Virus record (IMG/VR): IMGVR_UViG_3300032322_001430
Location: 1-27,906 of that record
Strand: one strand, 5' to 3'
DNA length: 27,906 nucleotides
Origin: a virus
The notes under the pieces are model-generated. The model saw only the letters and a program-made list of their open reading frames with translations. It was not told the DNA's origin and made no database searches. Position numbers and translations under genes: made by a program. Shown here one piece after another: positions 15,510-23,006 of this stretch. Positions within the stretch are counted from its first letter, which is position 1, and every line of letters begins with the position of its first letter.

Positions 15510-17464
15510 TTACTTACACAATCTACAACACGAATAACTTTTTCTGGTGGAACACTTACGTTAACTTCACTTCTTCTGACATACTTCATAACAGGTCTAA
15601 TAATCGCTCCCACGCCAGTCGCACTATTTATTGACAAGTCTGGAAGAGTTGTGCATCCAAGTTCAGATGAAATGATATTAGCACCAATAATTCTACCCTC
15701 ACCATCTAAAACTGGTTTGAGTACGCCACATTCGCTTTCAATCATATCATCTTCAGAATAACCAATACCAGTATTAACGATTTGAACACTATTGAGTTGT
15801 CCGACAACATCTTCACCCTGATTATCTGGAGTGATCTCTGATGTTGGAATGTATCCGCCACCAGTTTCAAGCATAACAATATTGGTTACTTGTCCATTTT
15901 CTACAATCGCTTGTCCAGTAGCACCATATCCATTATCACAAGCATCTATAAATTGAACAAATGGTTTTCCAGAATAAGCAAAACCAACATCAAGCATGTT
16001 TACACCAACAATTTGTCCAAAACTATTAACAACTGCCCTTGCTGCAGCACCAGCGCCGCCGCCACCGAAGATAAGAACTTCTGGTGGACCACAAACAAGA
16101 CTGTATGGATCACATCCTTTAACCAAACCATCAACAACTTCATCACCAACTTCATCTTTAGGAAACCATCCTTCAATAGTATTTGAAACATCTTTTCTAA
16201 GGTTATTAATTCTACCAGAAAGACTTATTGTTCTTCTAAAATCTGCAACTTGTTGTGGTGTTGGTCCAAAGTTTATTGCCCAGTTGTATGGTGTTGGTTC
16301 ACAAATTTCACCCTCACATTTTAAGAAATTCAATCCAATTTGAACATAGTTGATTGCTTGAGCAATATATCCTGTAAAAGATCCAACAGATCCAATGACT
16401 TGCTGAATAGCATCCATGGCAGGTCCAATTGCTTCTTGAATTTCATTACCAATGGATGAAATAAGTCCACCGATGAATTGTTCTGCAGCACAAAGTGGAA
16501 TATTGATAATTTTTCCAAGCATCTGCAGCAAGAAATCGCTGATGAATTTTTTAAGACCCTTTATAATATTTTCAATTAAACAAAAGATGGTATCCATCGA
16601 TTTTTTAATTGCAATATCTTTTAAAAGACTGTCTGGAACAAGGAAATTCAATAAATCTTTTACGCCATTATAAATTTTTTGGAACATATACTTTCTTGCC
16701 AATCGAATTAACTGAGAAAATGCTCCTGCAATCAAATCTGATGTTTGTCCGACCAAAGATCCAATATCAGCGATTTCTCCCAAAATAGGATCAATAAATC
16801 CCTGTTGAATATTAATTAAGTCTCTAGACAGTTCAATGAAAGTTGCTAGGGCTCTTGAAACTTCCCACAAAAATCCCTTGCCACCTTTACATTTTTTAGC
16901 ACGCCCTACAATTTTTTTCTTTACTTCGTTATTTTGCTTTCCTTGAAGACTTTCTTTTCCATCTGCAGTTTTACCACCACCAGGAACTCCATTCCCTGTT
17001 GGAGATCCTCCAGTGGCAGGTCTTACTGCTGTTGAATATTTTAATTGTCTGTTAAAATCAATTGGTAGAAATCCACTTGTGCCTTTATCTACAGCTTTCT
17101 GCCAAGCAACAAGGTTCTTTTCTGCTTCTCCACTAAACAATGCACCCAAAATGATGGGTTGTTGCATATCATCACCATCTAGGAAAAATCCTAGAACAGT
17201 TTCACCACCTTGCAAACCAAAACTAGTACCACCAAAGTTTTTACCAGCACCAAGATTTGGTGGTACTAGAAAATGTGCCCATGGCAATTCACTGTCAGGA
17301 ACCTCATTGGATGCTGGATGACGACCTAGGATCCTGACTTTTGCTCTGTATCCATACTTTGTGCTGAATTCTCGCCAACTAGGATCAGCTGTTACCTGTC
17401 CGATGAACCAATGAAATCCATCTTCTCCGATAAAGTTGATCTTAGATAGGCGTTGCTCCAGCAT
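15506..17464 (-). CDS. 5: gp5-like baseplate hub, OB-fold, without lysozyme domain (652 aa)
   Basis: The N-terminal ~112 residues match the gp5/VgrG-type OB fold: FHWFIGQVTADPSWREF, RAKVRILGRHP, LPWAHFLVPPN, GGETVLGFFLDGDDMQQPII, LGALFSGEA. A flexible Gly/Lys-rich linker (~145-195) follows. Then a long helical, partly hydrophobic region (~195-380; IFCLIENIIKGLKKFISDFL) stands where T4 gp5 carries its lysozyme. Residues ~462-625 hold GxGY-type beta repeats (GATGQAIVENGQVTNIV, ETGGGYIP). No lysozyme motif was seen. The beta-helix needle is encoded by the next gene. The start overlaps the CP12-like stop by one base (TGATG). Hub location is by homology; the function of the helical region is unknown. 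Confidence 0.75.
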   Translation of the reverse strand: MLEQRLSKINFIGEDGFHWFIGQVTADPSWREFSTKYGYRAKVRILGRHPASNEVPDSELPWAHFLVPPNLGAGKNFGGTSFGLQGGETVLGFFLDGDDMQQPIILGALFSGEAEKNLVAWQKAVDKGTSGFLPIDFNRQLKYSTAVRPATGGSPTGNGVPGGGKTADGKESLQGKQNNEVKKKIVGRAKKCKGGKGFLWEVSRALATFIELSRDLINIQQGFIDPILGEIADIGSLVGQTSDLIAGAFSQLIRLARKYMFQKIYNGVKDLLNFLVPDSLLKDIAIKKSMDTIFCLIENIIKGLKKFISDFLLQMLGKIINIPLCAAEQFIGGLISSIGNEIQEAIGPAMDAIQQVIGSVGSFTGYIAQAINYVQIGLNFLKCEGEICEPTPYNWAINFGPTPQQVADFRRTISLSGRINNLRKDVSNTIEGWFPKDEVGDEVVDGLVKGCDPYSLVCGPPEVLIFGGGGAGAAARAVVNSFGQIVGVNMLDVGFAYSGKPFVQFIDACDNGYGATGQAIVENGQVTNIVMLETGGGYIPTSEITPDNQGEDVVGQLNSVQIVNTGIGYSEDDMIESECGVLKPVLDGEGRIIGANIISSELGCTTLPDLSINSATGVGAIIRPVMKYVRRSEVNVSVPPEKVIRVVDCVSK

Positions 17465-17676
17465 CAGTTTTCGTAAATTCTACACTCAAGTGCATTTGGA
17501 TTTTGATCACAATAAATCTCAAATGGCGTAGGATCGTGGTGATCACCAGGATGATTTGCCTTATAAATTTTCAAGTCTTCTAGTTCTTGTTCTAGAAAAC
17601 GGCGTCGTTGTGAAGAAATACCAGGATCATAAAGATCTGTGGTATCCTTTTCTATATGGTCTTCGATGGTTCTCAT
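17464..17676 (-). CDS. CP12-like small protein inside the hub operon (70 aa)
   Basis: The C-terminus PFEIYCDQNPNALECRIYEN closely resembles the CP12 C-terminal signature (Y-C-x-x-N-P-x-A-x-E-C-R-x-Y-[DE]). The two cysteines, C56 and C65, have the eight-residue spacing of the CP12 redox pair. The preceding helix (FLEQELEDLKIYKANH, 27-42) aligns with the CP12 AWDxVEEL helix but lacks its tryptophan, and the N-terminal cysteine pair is absent. CP12 binds GAPDH and phosphoribulokinase and slows the Calvin cycle, and cp12 genes are known from cyanophages. Here the gene overlaps gp27-like (ATGA) and gp5 (TGATG), so it is translated with hub genes. A structural role is an alternative to a metabolic one. 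Confidence 0.6.
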   Translation of the reverse strand: MRTIEDHIEKDTTDLYDPGISSQRRRFLEQELEDLKIYKANHPGDHHDPTPFEIYCDQNPNALECRIYEN

Positions 17677-18935
17677 GTTAGTTGTGCGTAGGAATCTCTT
17701 ACTAAAGTCAATCCAGTAAAATCGCCTCTTGAAGAAAATTTATGTGCCAACGACTTGATCATATAGTATCCCGAACTAGGATCGGAACCAAAATCAGATT
17801 CTTGCTTATTTATCTTGGAAAAGTTGCAAAATATTACTTCTCCAACTCTTAAACGGATATTCATTGGCACGGTTATCGACAAGGTTTGTGAAAACAGTGA
17901 TGCATATCTTGCAATTCCTTGAGACTGGAACAATGGTTGATATTGTGGTGTAGTTAAATCACCTTTTGCAGATAATGTTCCTGTGTCGATTACTCCCAGT
18001 ATAATTCTTGACGAATAGGTGTCAATCTTGTTGGGAATATTCTCAACCTCATTTGATAATGTTAATTGGTTGTTTATACTTTGTCCAAAGTAATAATCTT
18101 GAAAGTCTGGCGATCTTGTGATGATATTATAAAACCAATTGGATGATCTGTACATTCCTAGTCTTAGTTTTTCTAGGATATCATGACTTTCTCTCCAAAC
18201 TGGAGGCGAAACAAGTTTGTAATTATTATCTGGACTTAATGCATCGACTGTTTCGTGGTAATTGTATTTTAATATTCTATCTTTATTTTTCTTTGCTTCA
18301 TTAAAAATATTATCAACACTTCTGAAATAATATCCATCAAGTGCTTCATAGAAAAAATATCCAGCAGTTCCAGAATTCTTTCCATTATTAACCAATGGAA
18401 TAGATTTAGGACATAACCAAGTGCAAGTAAATAAAGGTTTCTTATAATTTCCCATGAAACTATAAGTGTTTGAAGTCTCTTCAAGTCTTCTTATTCTTGT
18501 TGATTTAATATTAAGATCTTTTTCTAAAATTTTTCTAATGATTGTATCGAGTTTACCAGTGTACTTTCGATACAATCTTGTTGTATGATTGCTGAATGAT
18601 CCTTGTGTTTCTAGAATTAAGGTATAAACTTCTCGTTTTGCTGTTGCTGTTCCTGTTTTGATATTGCTGATAACTAACGGATTATTTTGATCAAATCTTA
18701 TTTCTCCTGAAGGATGCGTAATTGTAAGATATACAACTGCACCACTTCTTACAGGTAGTTTTGCTAATTTGCCACTGGTATCTAATATATCAATCTCAAA
18801 GTGAATTGAACTATCTGTAACATCTTCATAGTAACTGATGAGACCAGACTGTAAACGAACATCCTCAAACCTATCTCCTTTTGGAGAAGCAATAAGAAGC
18901 TCTGTTACTTTATGTCCTTTTAAAAAATTGGACAT
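17673..18935 (-). CDS. 27: gp27-like baseplate hub protein (420 aa)
   Basis: The position just before gp5 and the length (T4 gp27 is 391 aa) fit the hub ring protein that connects tail tube to spike. The N-terminus has tube-like beta-barrel sequence (LQSGLISYYEDVTDSSIHFE, IDILDTSGKLAKLPV, GAVVYLTITHP). The centre is charged and aromatic (YFFYEALDGYYFRSVDNIF). The C-terminus again forms strands (TLSITVPMNIRLRVGEVIF, SGYYMIKSLAHKFSSRGDFT), as expected for a second barrel that returns to a gp27/VgrG-type hub. There is no signal peptide or membrane segment. Its start overlaps the upstream stop by one base and its end overlaps the CP12-like start (ATGA). The identification rests on order and fold pattern more than on exact motifs. 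Confidence 0.65.
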   Translation of the reverse strand: MSNFLKGHKVTELLIASPKGDRFEDVRLQSGLISYYEDVTDSSIHFEIDILDTSGKLAKLPVRSGAVVYLTITHPSGEIRFDQNNPLVISNIKTGTATAKREVYTLILETQGSFSNHTTRLYRKYTGKLDTIIRKILEKDLNIKSTRIRRLEETSNTYSFMGNYKKPLFTCTWLCPKSIPLVNNGKNSGTAGYFFYEALDGYYFRSVDNIFNEAKKNKDRILKYNYHETVDALSPDNNYKLVSPPVWRESHDILEKLRLGMYRSSNWFYNIITRSPDFQDYYFGQSINNQLTLSNEVENIPNKIDTYSSRIILGVIDTGTLSAKGDLTTPQYQPLFQSQGIARYASLFSQTLSITVPMNIRLRVGEVIFCNFSKINKQESDFGSDPSSGYYMIKSLAHKFSSRGDFTGLTLVRDSYAQLT

Positions 18936-20473
18936 TATACGGTTATCTGTGACATCATCTGAGCATATTTAGCAGCAGCTTGATATGGCGTTGCTCCACC
19001 ACTACCTATAATTTGCGTTCCACCACCTACAGGAATAGGAACAATCGTAGTATTTGGTTCTGCTAATGCAATGATATTAGATCCACCTACACTACTTTGA
19101 GGACCTACAGGAGAAACTTCTTCAGGATCTAATGTATTTCTGATTTTCTTTAACTGTTTAATCTGCTTTTTTATACCTTTTAGTTCTTGTTTTTGGAAAA
19201 ATTCTTCTGGTGTTGATTTTTCTGCTTTTGTTGCAGGTCTTCTAATAATAACTTGTCCTTCTGGAGTATCAATAACTTCCTCAACTAATTCTTGTGGTTT
19301 TCCTGTTTTAGGGTTTCTAGGCATTTTTGGAGAATGTCTAGGTGCAGGAGTTTCACCAAAAACCGATTCCATGATCCTTTGTGTAGTCGGTCTTGTTGTT
19401 GGTGCTGGAGTTGGTGGTAATATTTCTTCTTTTGGAAGAACACGAACTTTTCCAGGATCTATAGGAGTTCTTGTTGGAGTTTTTGGAATAATATCTGAAA
19501 CTAATCCAAGTCTTTGCAATAACGCACCACCTTTGCCTCTGGTTAAAAATAAAGCACCACCAACAACAGCAATACCTGCAACAAATCCTACTGCGCCACC
19601 TTGTGTTCTTCCTTCACCGACACCTTTATTATAACCCTCTTCATATGCCTTTTGAAGTTGATCTTTTCTTCTTTGTATAGGCGTCATTTCTGGTGGTGCT
19701 TCTCTTCCTGCACAAGCACAAATACCTCCAGGGAAAGATGCCAGTTTATCTAATGCAGCATCAAAAGTGTCCAAAGCACCTGAGAATGGTGTTTTTGTGA
19801 TTAATAAACTTGTTTTCTTTTCTTCTTCTTGAACTCTTCTTTCAACTTCCTGTTCGCCAGCATCAGCACCAGTTACTCGATCGGCAACATTACCTGCTGC
19901 CATTGCACCAATACCACCACCAACTAACGATCCTAATCCTCCACCAATCAAAGTTCCTAATCCAGGAGCAATTATTGTACCTAATCCAGCACCAATCTTT
20001 GCTCCTAAAGCAGCACCTGCCATGCCGCCAGCAACTCCAGCGCCAGCACCAATGCCTGCCTGTAAGTTAGATTGTCCTGCGGATCGACGCTGCATAAAAT
20101 CAATACCACCAAACAATACATTCAATCCAGCAACTCCACGACCAATTCTAGGTCCACCAGGTCTAGGTTTTGGTGATACAACACCTGCTCCACCTGTTGG
20201 TGGTTTAGCGCCTTTTAATCCTTTTGCTACTCCTGCAAGACCAAGAGTACCAAGAATTTTATCTAAGACACCACCTTTCTTTTCTTGTTCTTCTTGAGAC
20301 TGTCTGATTGCAGAATAAGTTTTTTGCCTTACTTCTAGAAGTTGGGTTTTAGCACGTAATCGTTGAGTTTCAACCTCATTTGTTGTTGCAACAGACTTTG
20401 CAAATAGTTTTTCAAGATTGACACTATTTGTTTTATTGGATGCAGCAACTGCTAATACCTGTTCTAAGTTCAT
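18935..20473 (-). CDS. Glycine-zipper hub/tape-measure-like protein (512 aa)
   Basis: Residues 1-67 are helical and charged (VETQRLRAKTQLLEVRQKTY). Residues ~139-194 form a long Gly/Ala/Ile/Leu glycine-zipper stretch (GAGLGTIIAPGLGTLIGGGL) able to cross or form pores in membranes. A second hydrophobic segment lies at ~292-311 (GGAVGFVAGIAVVGGALFLT). The C-terminal half is Pro/Thr/Lys-rich and probably extended, with a helix at ~425-450, ending YAQMMSQITV. It sits in the place of T4 gp28/gp29, between gp26/51 and gp27, and overlaps the preceding gene by 4 nt (ATGA). It could be the tape measure, or a hub protein released into the host membrane with DNA. No named family was recognised. Confidence 0.6.
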   Translation of the reverse strand: MNLEQVLAVAASNKTNSVNLEKLFAKSVATTNEVETQRLRAKTQLLEVRQKTYSAIRQSQEEQEKKGGVLDKILGTLGLAGVAKGLKGAKPPTGGAGVVSPKPRPGGPRIGRGVAGLNVLFGGIDFMQRRSAGQSNLQAGIGAGAGVAGGMAGAALGAKIGAGLGTIIAPGLGTLIGGGLGSLVGGGIGAMAAGNVADRVTGADAGEQEVERRVQEEEKKTSLLITKTPFSGALDTFDAALDKLASFPGGICACAGREAPPEMTPIQRRKDQLQKAYEEGYNKGVGEGRTQGGAVGFVAGIAVVGGALFLTRGKGGALLQRLGLVSDIIPKTPTRTPIDPGKVRVLPKEEILPPTPAPTTRPTTQRIMESVFGETPAPRHSPKMPRNPKTGKPQELVEEVIDTPEGQVIIRRPATKAEKSTPEEFFQKQELKGIKKQIKQLKKIRNTLDPEEVSPVGPQSSVGGSNIIALAEPNTTIVPIPVGGGTQIIGSGGATPYQAAAKYAQMMSQITV

Positions 20474-22071
20474 GAACTATACACCCCTAGAATAAGATTA
20501 GAAGTAAATCTATCAACACTTTCAAAAGTTGTATTGAATGCAACTTCGGATGAAGCTGGAGCAGTTTTTGGTCCCTGTGGCTTAACAACTTTCTGCTGTC
20601 CAGGAAGTGTGATTAAAGAAATATCAGAACTTGCAGGTCTAGTGTATGTTGAACTTTGTTCTCCATATTTTCCATACATCCCACTATCTTGAGCAGATTT
20701 TTTTGGTTTTGGACTTGTTTTTGTTTCCTGTGCTTCTCTAAGGTTTTGGTTGTAAATATCTAAACTTTGCTGCAAAGTTCTTTTTGTCTGTCCATAATAA
20801 GGTCCAAATCCAGCCCATTCTTGATTTAATACACCAAGATCTTGAACAGTTAATGGTTTTGATACATCAATTTTTCGTTTCTTCTTTGCAAGGAATAAAA
20901 TCATTTTATTCTGCAGTTCTGGAGTAAACTTTTCCTTATTGGGATCTAATCCCATTGCACGGACAACATTTTCTGGTTCCATAAACTGCCCAGCACCAAC
21001 CGCTGCAGATCTGCCCCCAGAATAGTCCCCTCTTCCTTCTGCTAAGAACTTTCTTTGCAAATCTGCAACTTGATTTGCTGTTAATTTAGATAAATCTCCC
21101 CCATATTGTGATCCACCAAAAAATGTATTATATCCCTGAGCACTAGCAGTTCCTTCAACTTCTCTAACAGATGCAATAAATGCTTTTTCTTGTGGTGTAT
21201 CTGCAATAACATCCGCCGCATTTACATCACCAGATCCACCTCCTCCTCCGCCAGGATAATTTGGTGGTTTTTTATCCATAAGATCTTCTACAGCAACCTT
21301 TGGTTGTTCTTGTGCTTTTGCTCCACCGCCTCGTTGAGATAAAATTGCATCAAAACGAGTTACTGTTCCTTGAAATCTATCAACATCATCTGGACTGATA
21401 CCAGCAGATCCAGTTTGTCTTTTTACAAGTTCTTGTCTTCTTACATCTGCAGCACCCATTGTAAGAGGAACTGCTGCTGCAAGTCCAAGCATACCTAGTC
21501 CACCCATACCAGGCATTCTTACACCACCCCCACGAGCGATGGTAGCACCTGCTGCAGCACGCCCCACACCACCAAGTGCCATTCGTGAAAGAACTAGTCC
21601 AGAAGCGATATTAACGATCTCTGGGAGCATTGCAGTAACTGCAAACCCAGCATTGGCAGCAGCATCACCAAATCTACCTTCTAGTAATGCTTTACCAGCA
21701 AGAACTGCAGATATTCCAGCAAACTTTGCTCTTAAATCAAAGAATGATCCACGTAAAGATGTTAAATTTTCTTCTTCCTTCTTGTATAATTTTTTCTCGT
21801 CATCGAAATATCTTTTTTTGTCACGAATATCTTGCCTAATCTGTGTTTGAATTGCAGCAAGGTTACTATTAACTTGCTCAAATTCTAAGACTAACTTACC
21901 CAAAGTTCTAATTGTTTTTGGAGAAAGAGATCCTTCTCTTTCTTCCGCTTCCATGAGCAACTTATCATAAGCCAAACCCATCCTACGACGTAAAGGAGTA
22001 AGAGACGGAGACTTCTTCTCTACGCTAACAATACCAGGAAGGATTTGATTTTGTGGCTCAACTAATTGCAT
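20470..22071 (-). CDS. Tape-measure-like tail protein with lambda-R-like lytic domain (533 aa)
   Basis: Residues ~35-110 are a charged helical or coiled-coil region. Residues ~118-208 are hydrophobic and Gly/Ala-rich (FAGISAVLAGKALLEG, MGGLGMLGLAAAVPLTMGAA). A Gly linker (274-281) precedes a lysozyme-like domain (~295-445). Its motifs match lambda endolysin R in order: VEGT (E306 is the catalytic candidate) for SEGT, GYNTFFGG (313-320) for GYDVIVGG, GAGQF (359-363) for GAGRY, EWAGFGPYYGQ (418-428) for WASLPGAGYGQ. It probably opens peptidoglycan during DNA entry, since the neighbouring gp5 lacks a lysozyme. The gene directly follows gp26/51, the usual tape-measure position, and overlaps the gp51-like gene by 14 nt. 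Start at 22071 by coupling. Confidence 0.7.
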   Translation of the reverse strand: MQLVEPQNQILPGIVSVEKKSPSLTPLRRRMGLAYDKLLMEAEEREGSLSPKTIRTLGKLVLEFEQVNSNLAAIQTQIRQDIRDKKRYFDDEKKLYKKEEENLTSLRGSFFDLRAKFAGISAVLAGKALLEGRFGDAAANAGFAVTAMLPEIVNIASGLVLSRMALGGVGRAAAGATIARGGGVRMPGMGGLGMLGLAAAVPLTMGAADVRRQELVKRQTGSAGISPDDVDRFQGTVTRFDAILSQRGGGAKAQEQPKVAVEDLMDKKPPNYPGGGGGGSGDVNAADVIADTPQEKAFIASVREVEGTASAQGYNTFFGGSQYGGDLSKLTANQVADLQRKFLAEGRGDYSGGRSAAVGAGQFMEPENVVRAMGLDPNKEKFTPELQNKMILFLAKKKRKIDVSKPLTVQDLGVLNQEWAGFGPYYGQTKRTLQQSLDIYNQNLREAQETKTSPKPKKSAQDSGMYGKYGEQSSTYTRPASSDISLITLPGQQKVVKPQGPKTAPASSEVAFNTTFESVDRFTSNLILGVYSS

Positions 22072-22246
22072 TTGCTGCTTGTGCTGCCTCTAATTTTTTC
22101 TTCTCCAAATAATTCTCTAAGTATTTGATATAAGTTTCCTTTTCCCAAGGCATCAAGTTTTCAATTTCAAATAAACTCCATTTATGATAATGCATCAACG
22201 CAAAGTTGTCTTCATAATATGAAGTCATATCTGTATGATATAGCAT
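22058..22246 (-). CDS. 51: gp51-like baseplate assembly protein / frameshift extension of gp26 (62 aa)
   Basis: Begins MLYHTDMTSYYEDNFALMHY and ends in a basic, Ala-rich helix (YLEKKKLEAAQAANAIS). The middle, HYHKWSLFEIENLMPWEKE, resembles the small second partner of phage tail assembly chaperone pairs. In T4, gene 51 (baseplate hub assembly) follows gene 26, the same order as here. The ATG overlaps the gp26 stop by one base (TAATG) and lies in the -1 frame of gp26, directly downstream of a slippery run. It may therefore be made as a gp26-fused product of about 306 aa as well as, or instead of, a free protein. The only Shine-Dalgarno-like GAGGG is 21 nt upstream, too far for normal initiation. 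It overlaps the lytic-domain gene by 14 nt. Confidence 0.6.
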   Translation of the reverse strand: MLYHTDMTSYYEDNFALMHYHKWSLFEIENLMPWEKETYIKYLENYLEKKKLEAAQAANAIS

Positions 22247-22977
22247 TATGCGAAAAAATTTGTTAATCCCTCAATTAGGACATCAGTGTCAACACCAGTG
22301 TTGGGATTTGTTACCTTTGTAGAGTATGTTAACTTTGGCATCGTTTCAAAAAACTTCTCAATCATTTGGAATTGAAAACTATCCAATCCCTCAAGGAATT
22401 CAATCCATTCTTTTTCAGTGTAATCTGAATATGACCATGCTTCGTCATCATTATAAAGTTGTTCAATGCATGAAATTACGGACTTGAACGCTTTATCAAT
22501 TTTTTCCGAATTAGTTCCCGCTTTTGAAAGTGAGAAGTTATTTTCTACAAACTGTTGCATTGAAGGATATTTCAATTTCATGAACAATCCTCCACCAAGA
22601 TCAATTAAATCATTGTGTCCATCAGGAACAACAAGTTTTACTTCATTAATTTTAACCGACAATGGAACTTGAGTTTCTCCATCGTCAGTGCAGGTAACTA
22701 AAAGATCTACACTTTCACCAACAGATTTGCTGCGAATATTTAAAAACAAATATTCAAGTTCAAAACTAGGAAGATCATCTACCTTTACACCACGGGTAAG
22801 AACACAGGATTTTAAAACATCTTTTACAGCGTTTAAAATATCCTTTTCATTACCACTTTCAAGTGCAATCAGAAGAACTTTTTCTTCCTTAACAAGAAAT
22901 GGACGATATTTAATTGTCTTGCCAGTTGAAATGAGATCTAGTTCAAATGTAGGAGTAACAACCTTAGGTAATGGCAT
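22246..22977 (-). CDS. 26: gp26-like baseplate hub assembly protein (243 aa)
   Basis: Begins MPLPKVVTPTFELDLISTGK and continues with IKYRPFLVKEEKVLLIALES, the N-terminal signature of the T4 gp26 baseplate family: a beta domain followed by helices, with LKSCV, then FELEYLFLNIRSKSVGE. Later come a beta stretch (DLLVTCTDDGETQVPLSVKI) and a helical C-terminus with tryptophans and acidic residues (DDEAWSYSDYTEKEWIEFLE). T4 gp26 is 208 aa. It acts in hub assembly and is not expected to be a major virion protein. The final codons ACA AAT TTT TTC GCA TAA contain a slippery run (see the site at 22252-22261). A TCTAAATA box lies 21 nt upstream of the start, so this gene opens the hub transcript. Confidence 0.75.
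   Translation of the reverse strand: MPLPKVVTPTFELDLISTGKTIKYRPFLVKEEKVLLIALESGNEKDILNAVKDVLKSCVLTRGVKVDDLPSFELEYLFLNIRSKSVGESVDLLVTCTDDGETQVPLSVKINEVKLVVPDGHNDLIDLGGGLFMKLKYPSMQQFVENNFSLSKAGTNSEKIDKAFKSVISCIEQLYNDDEAWSYSDYTEKEWIEFLEGLDSFQFQMIEKFFETMPKLTYSTKVTNPNTGVDTDVLIEGLTNFFA
22252..22261 (-). promoter_or_regulatory. Putative -1 ribosomal frameshift site (gp26 to gp51-like)
   Basis: The minus strand reads AAATTTTTTC, which contains two overlapping X-XXY-YYZ heptamers in the gp26 frame: A-AAT-TTT and T-TTT-TTC. The gp26 stop follows two codons later. A -1 slip reads CGC ATA ATG and continues in the gp51-like frame. A GAGGG at 22272-22268 lies 9 nt before T-TTT-TTC, like the stimulatory Shine-Dalgarno of E. 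coli dnaX. An inverted repeat (22224-22210, CTTCA/TGAAG) lies 27 nt downstream. Confidence 0.55.
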
Positions 22978-22998
22978 AAAAATTCACATCATTGTCTT

Positions 22999-23006
22999 TA
23001 TTTAGA
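22999..23006 (-). promoter_or_regulatory. Late promoter-like box TCTAAATA for the hub operon
   Basis: The minus strand reads TCTAAATA 21 nt upstream of the gp26 ATG (22977), at the extreme 3' end of the gp54-like gene (its stop is at 23002-23004). It would drive the long gp26 to spike operon. Confidence 0.45.

Noticed and set aside
15624-15631. Minus-strand AATAAATA inside gp5 as a promoter
   Set aside because: It is encoded by an Ile-Asn-Ser stretch within the gene, with no start codon at the usual distance downstream.
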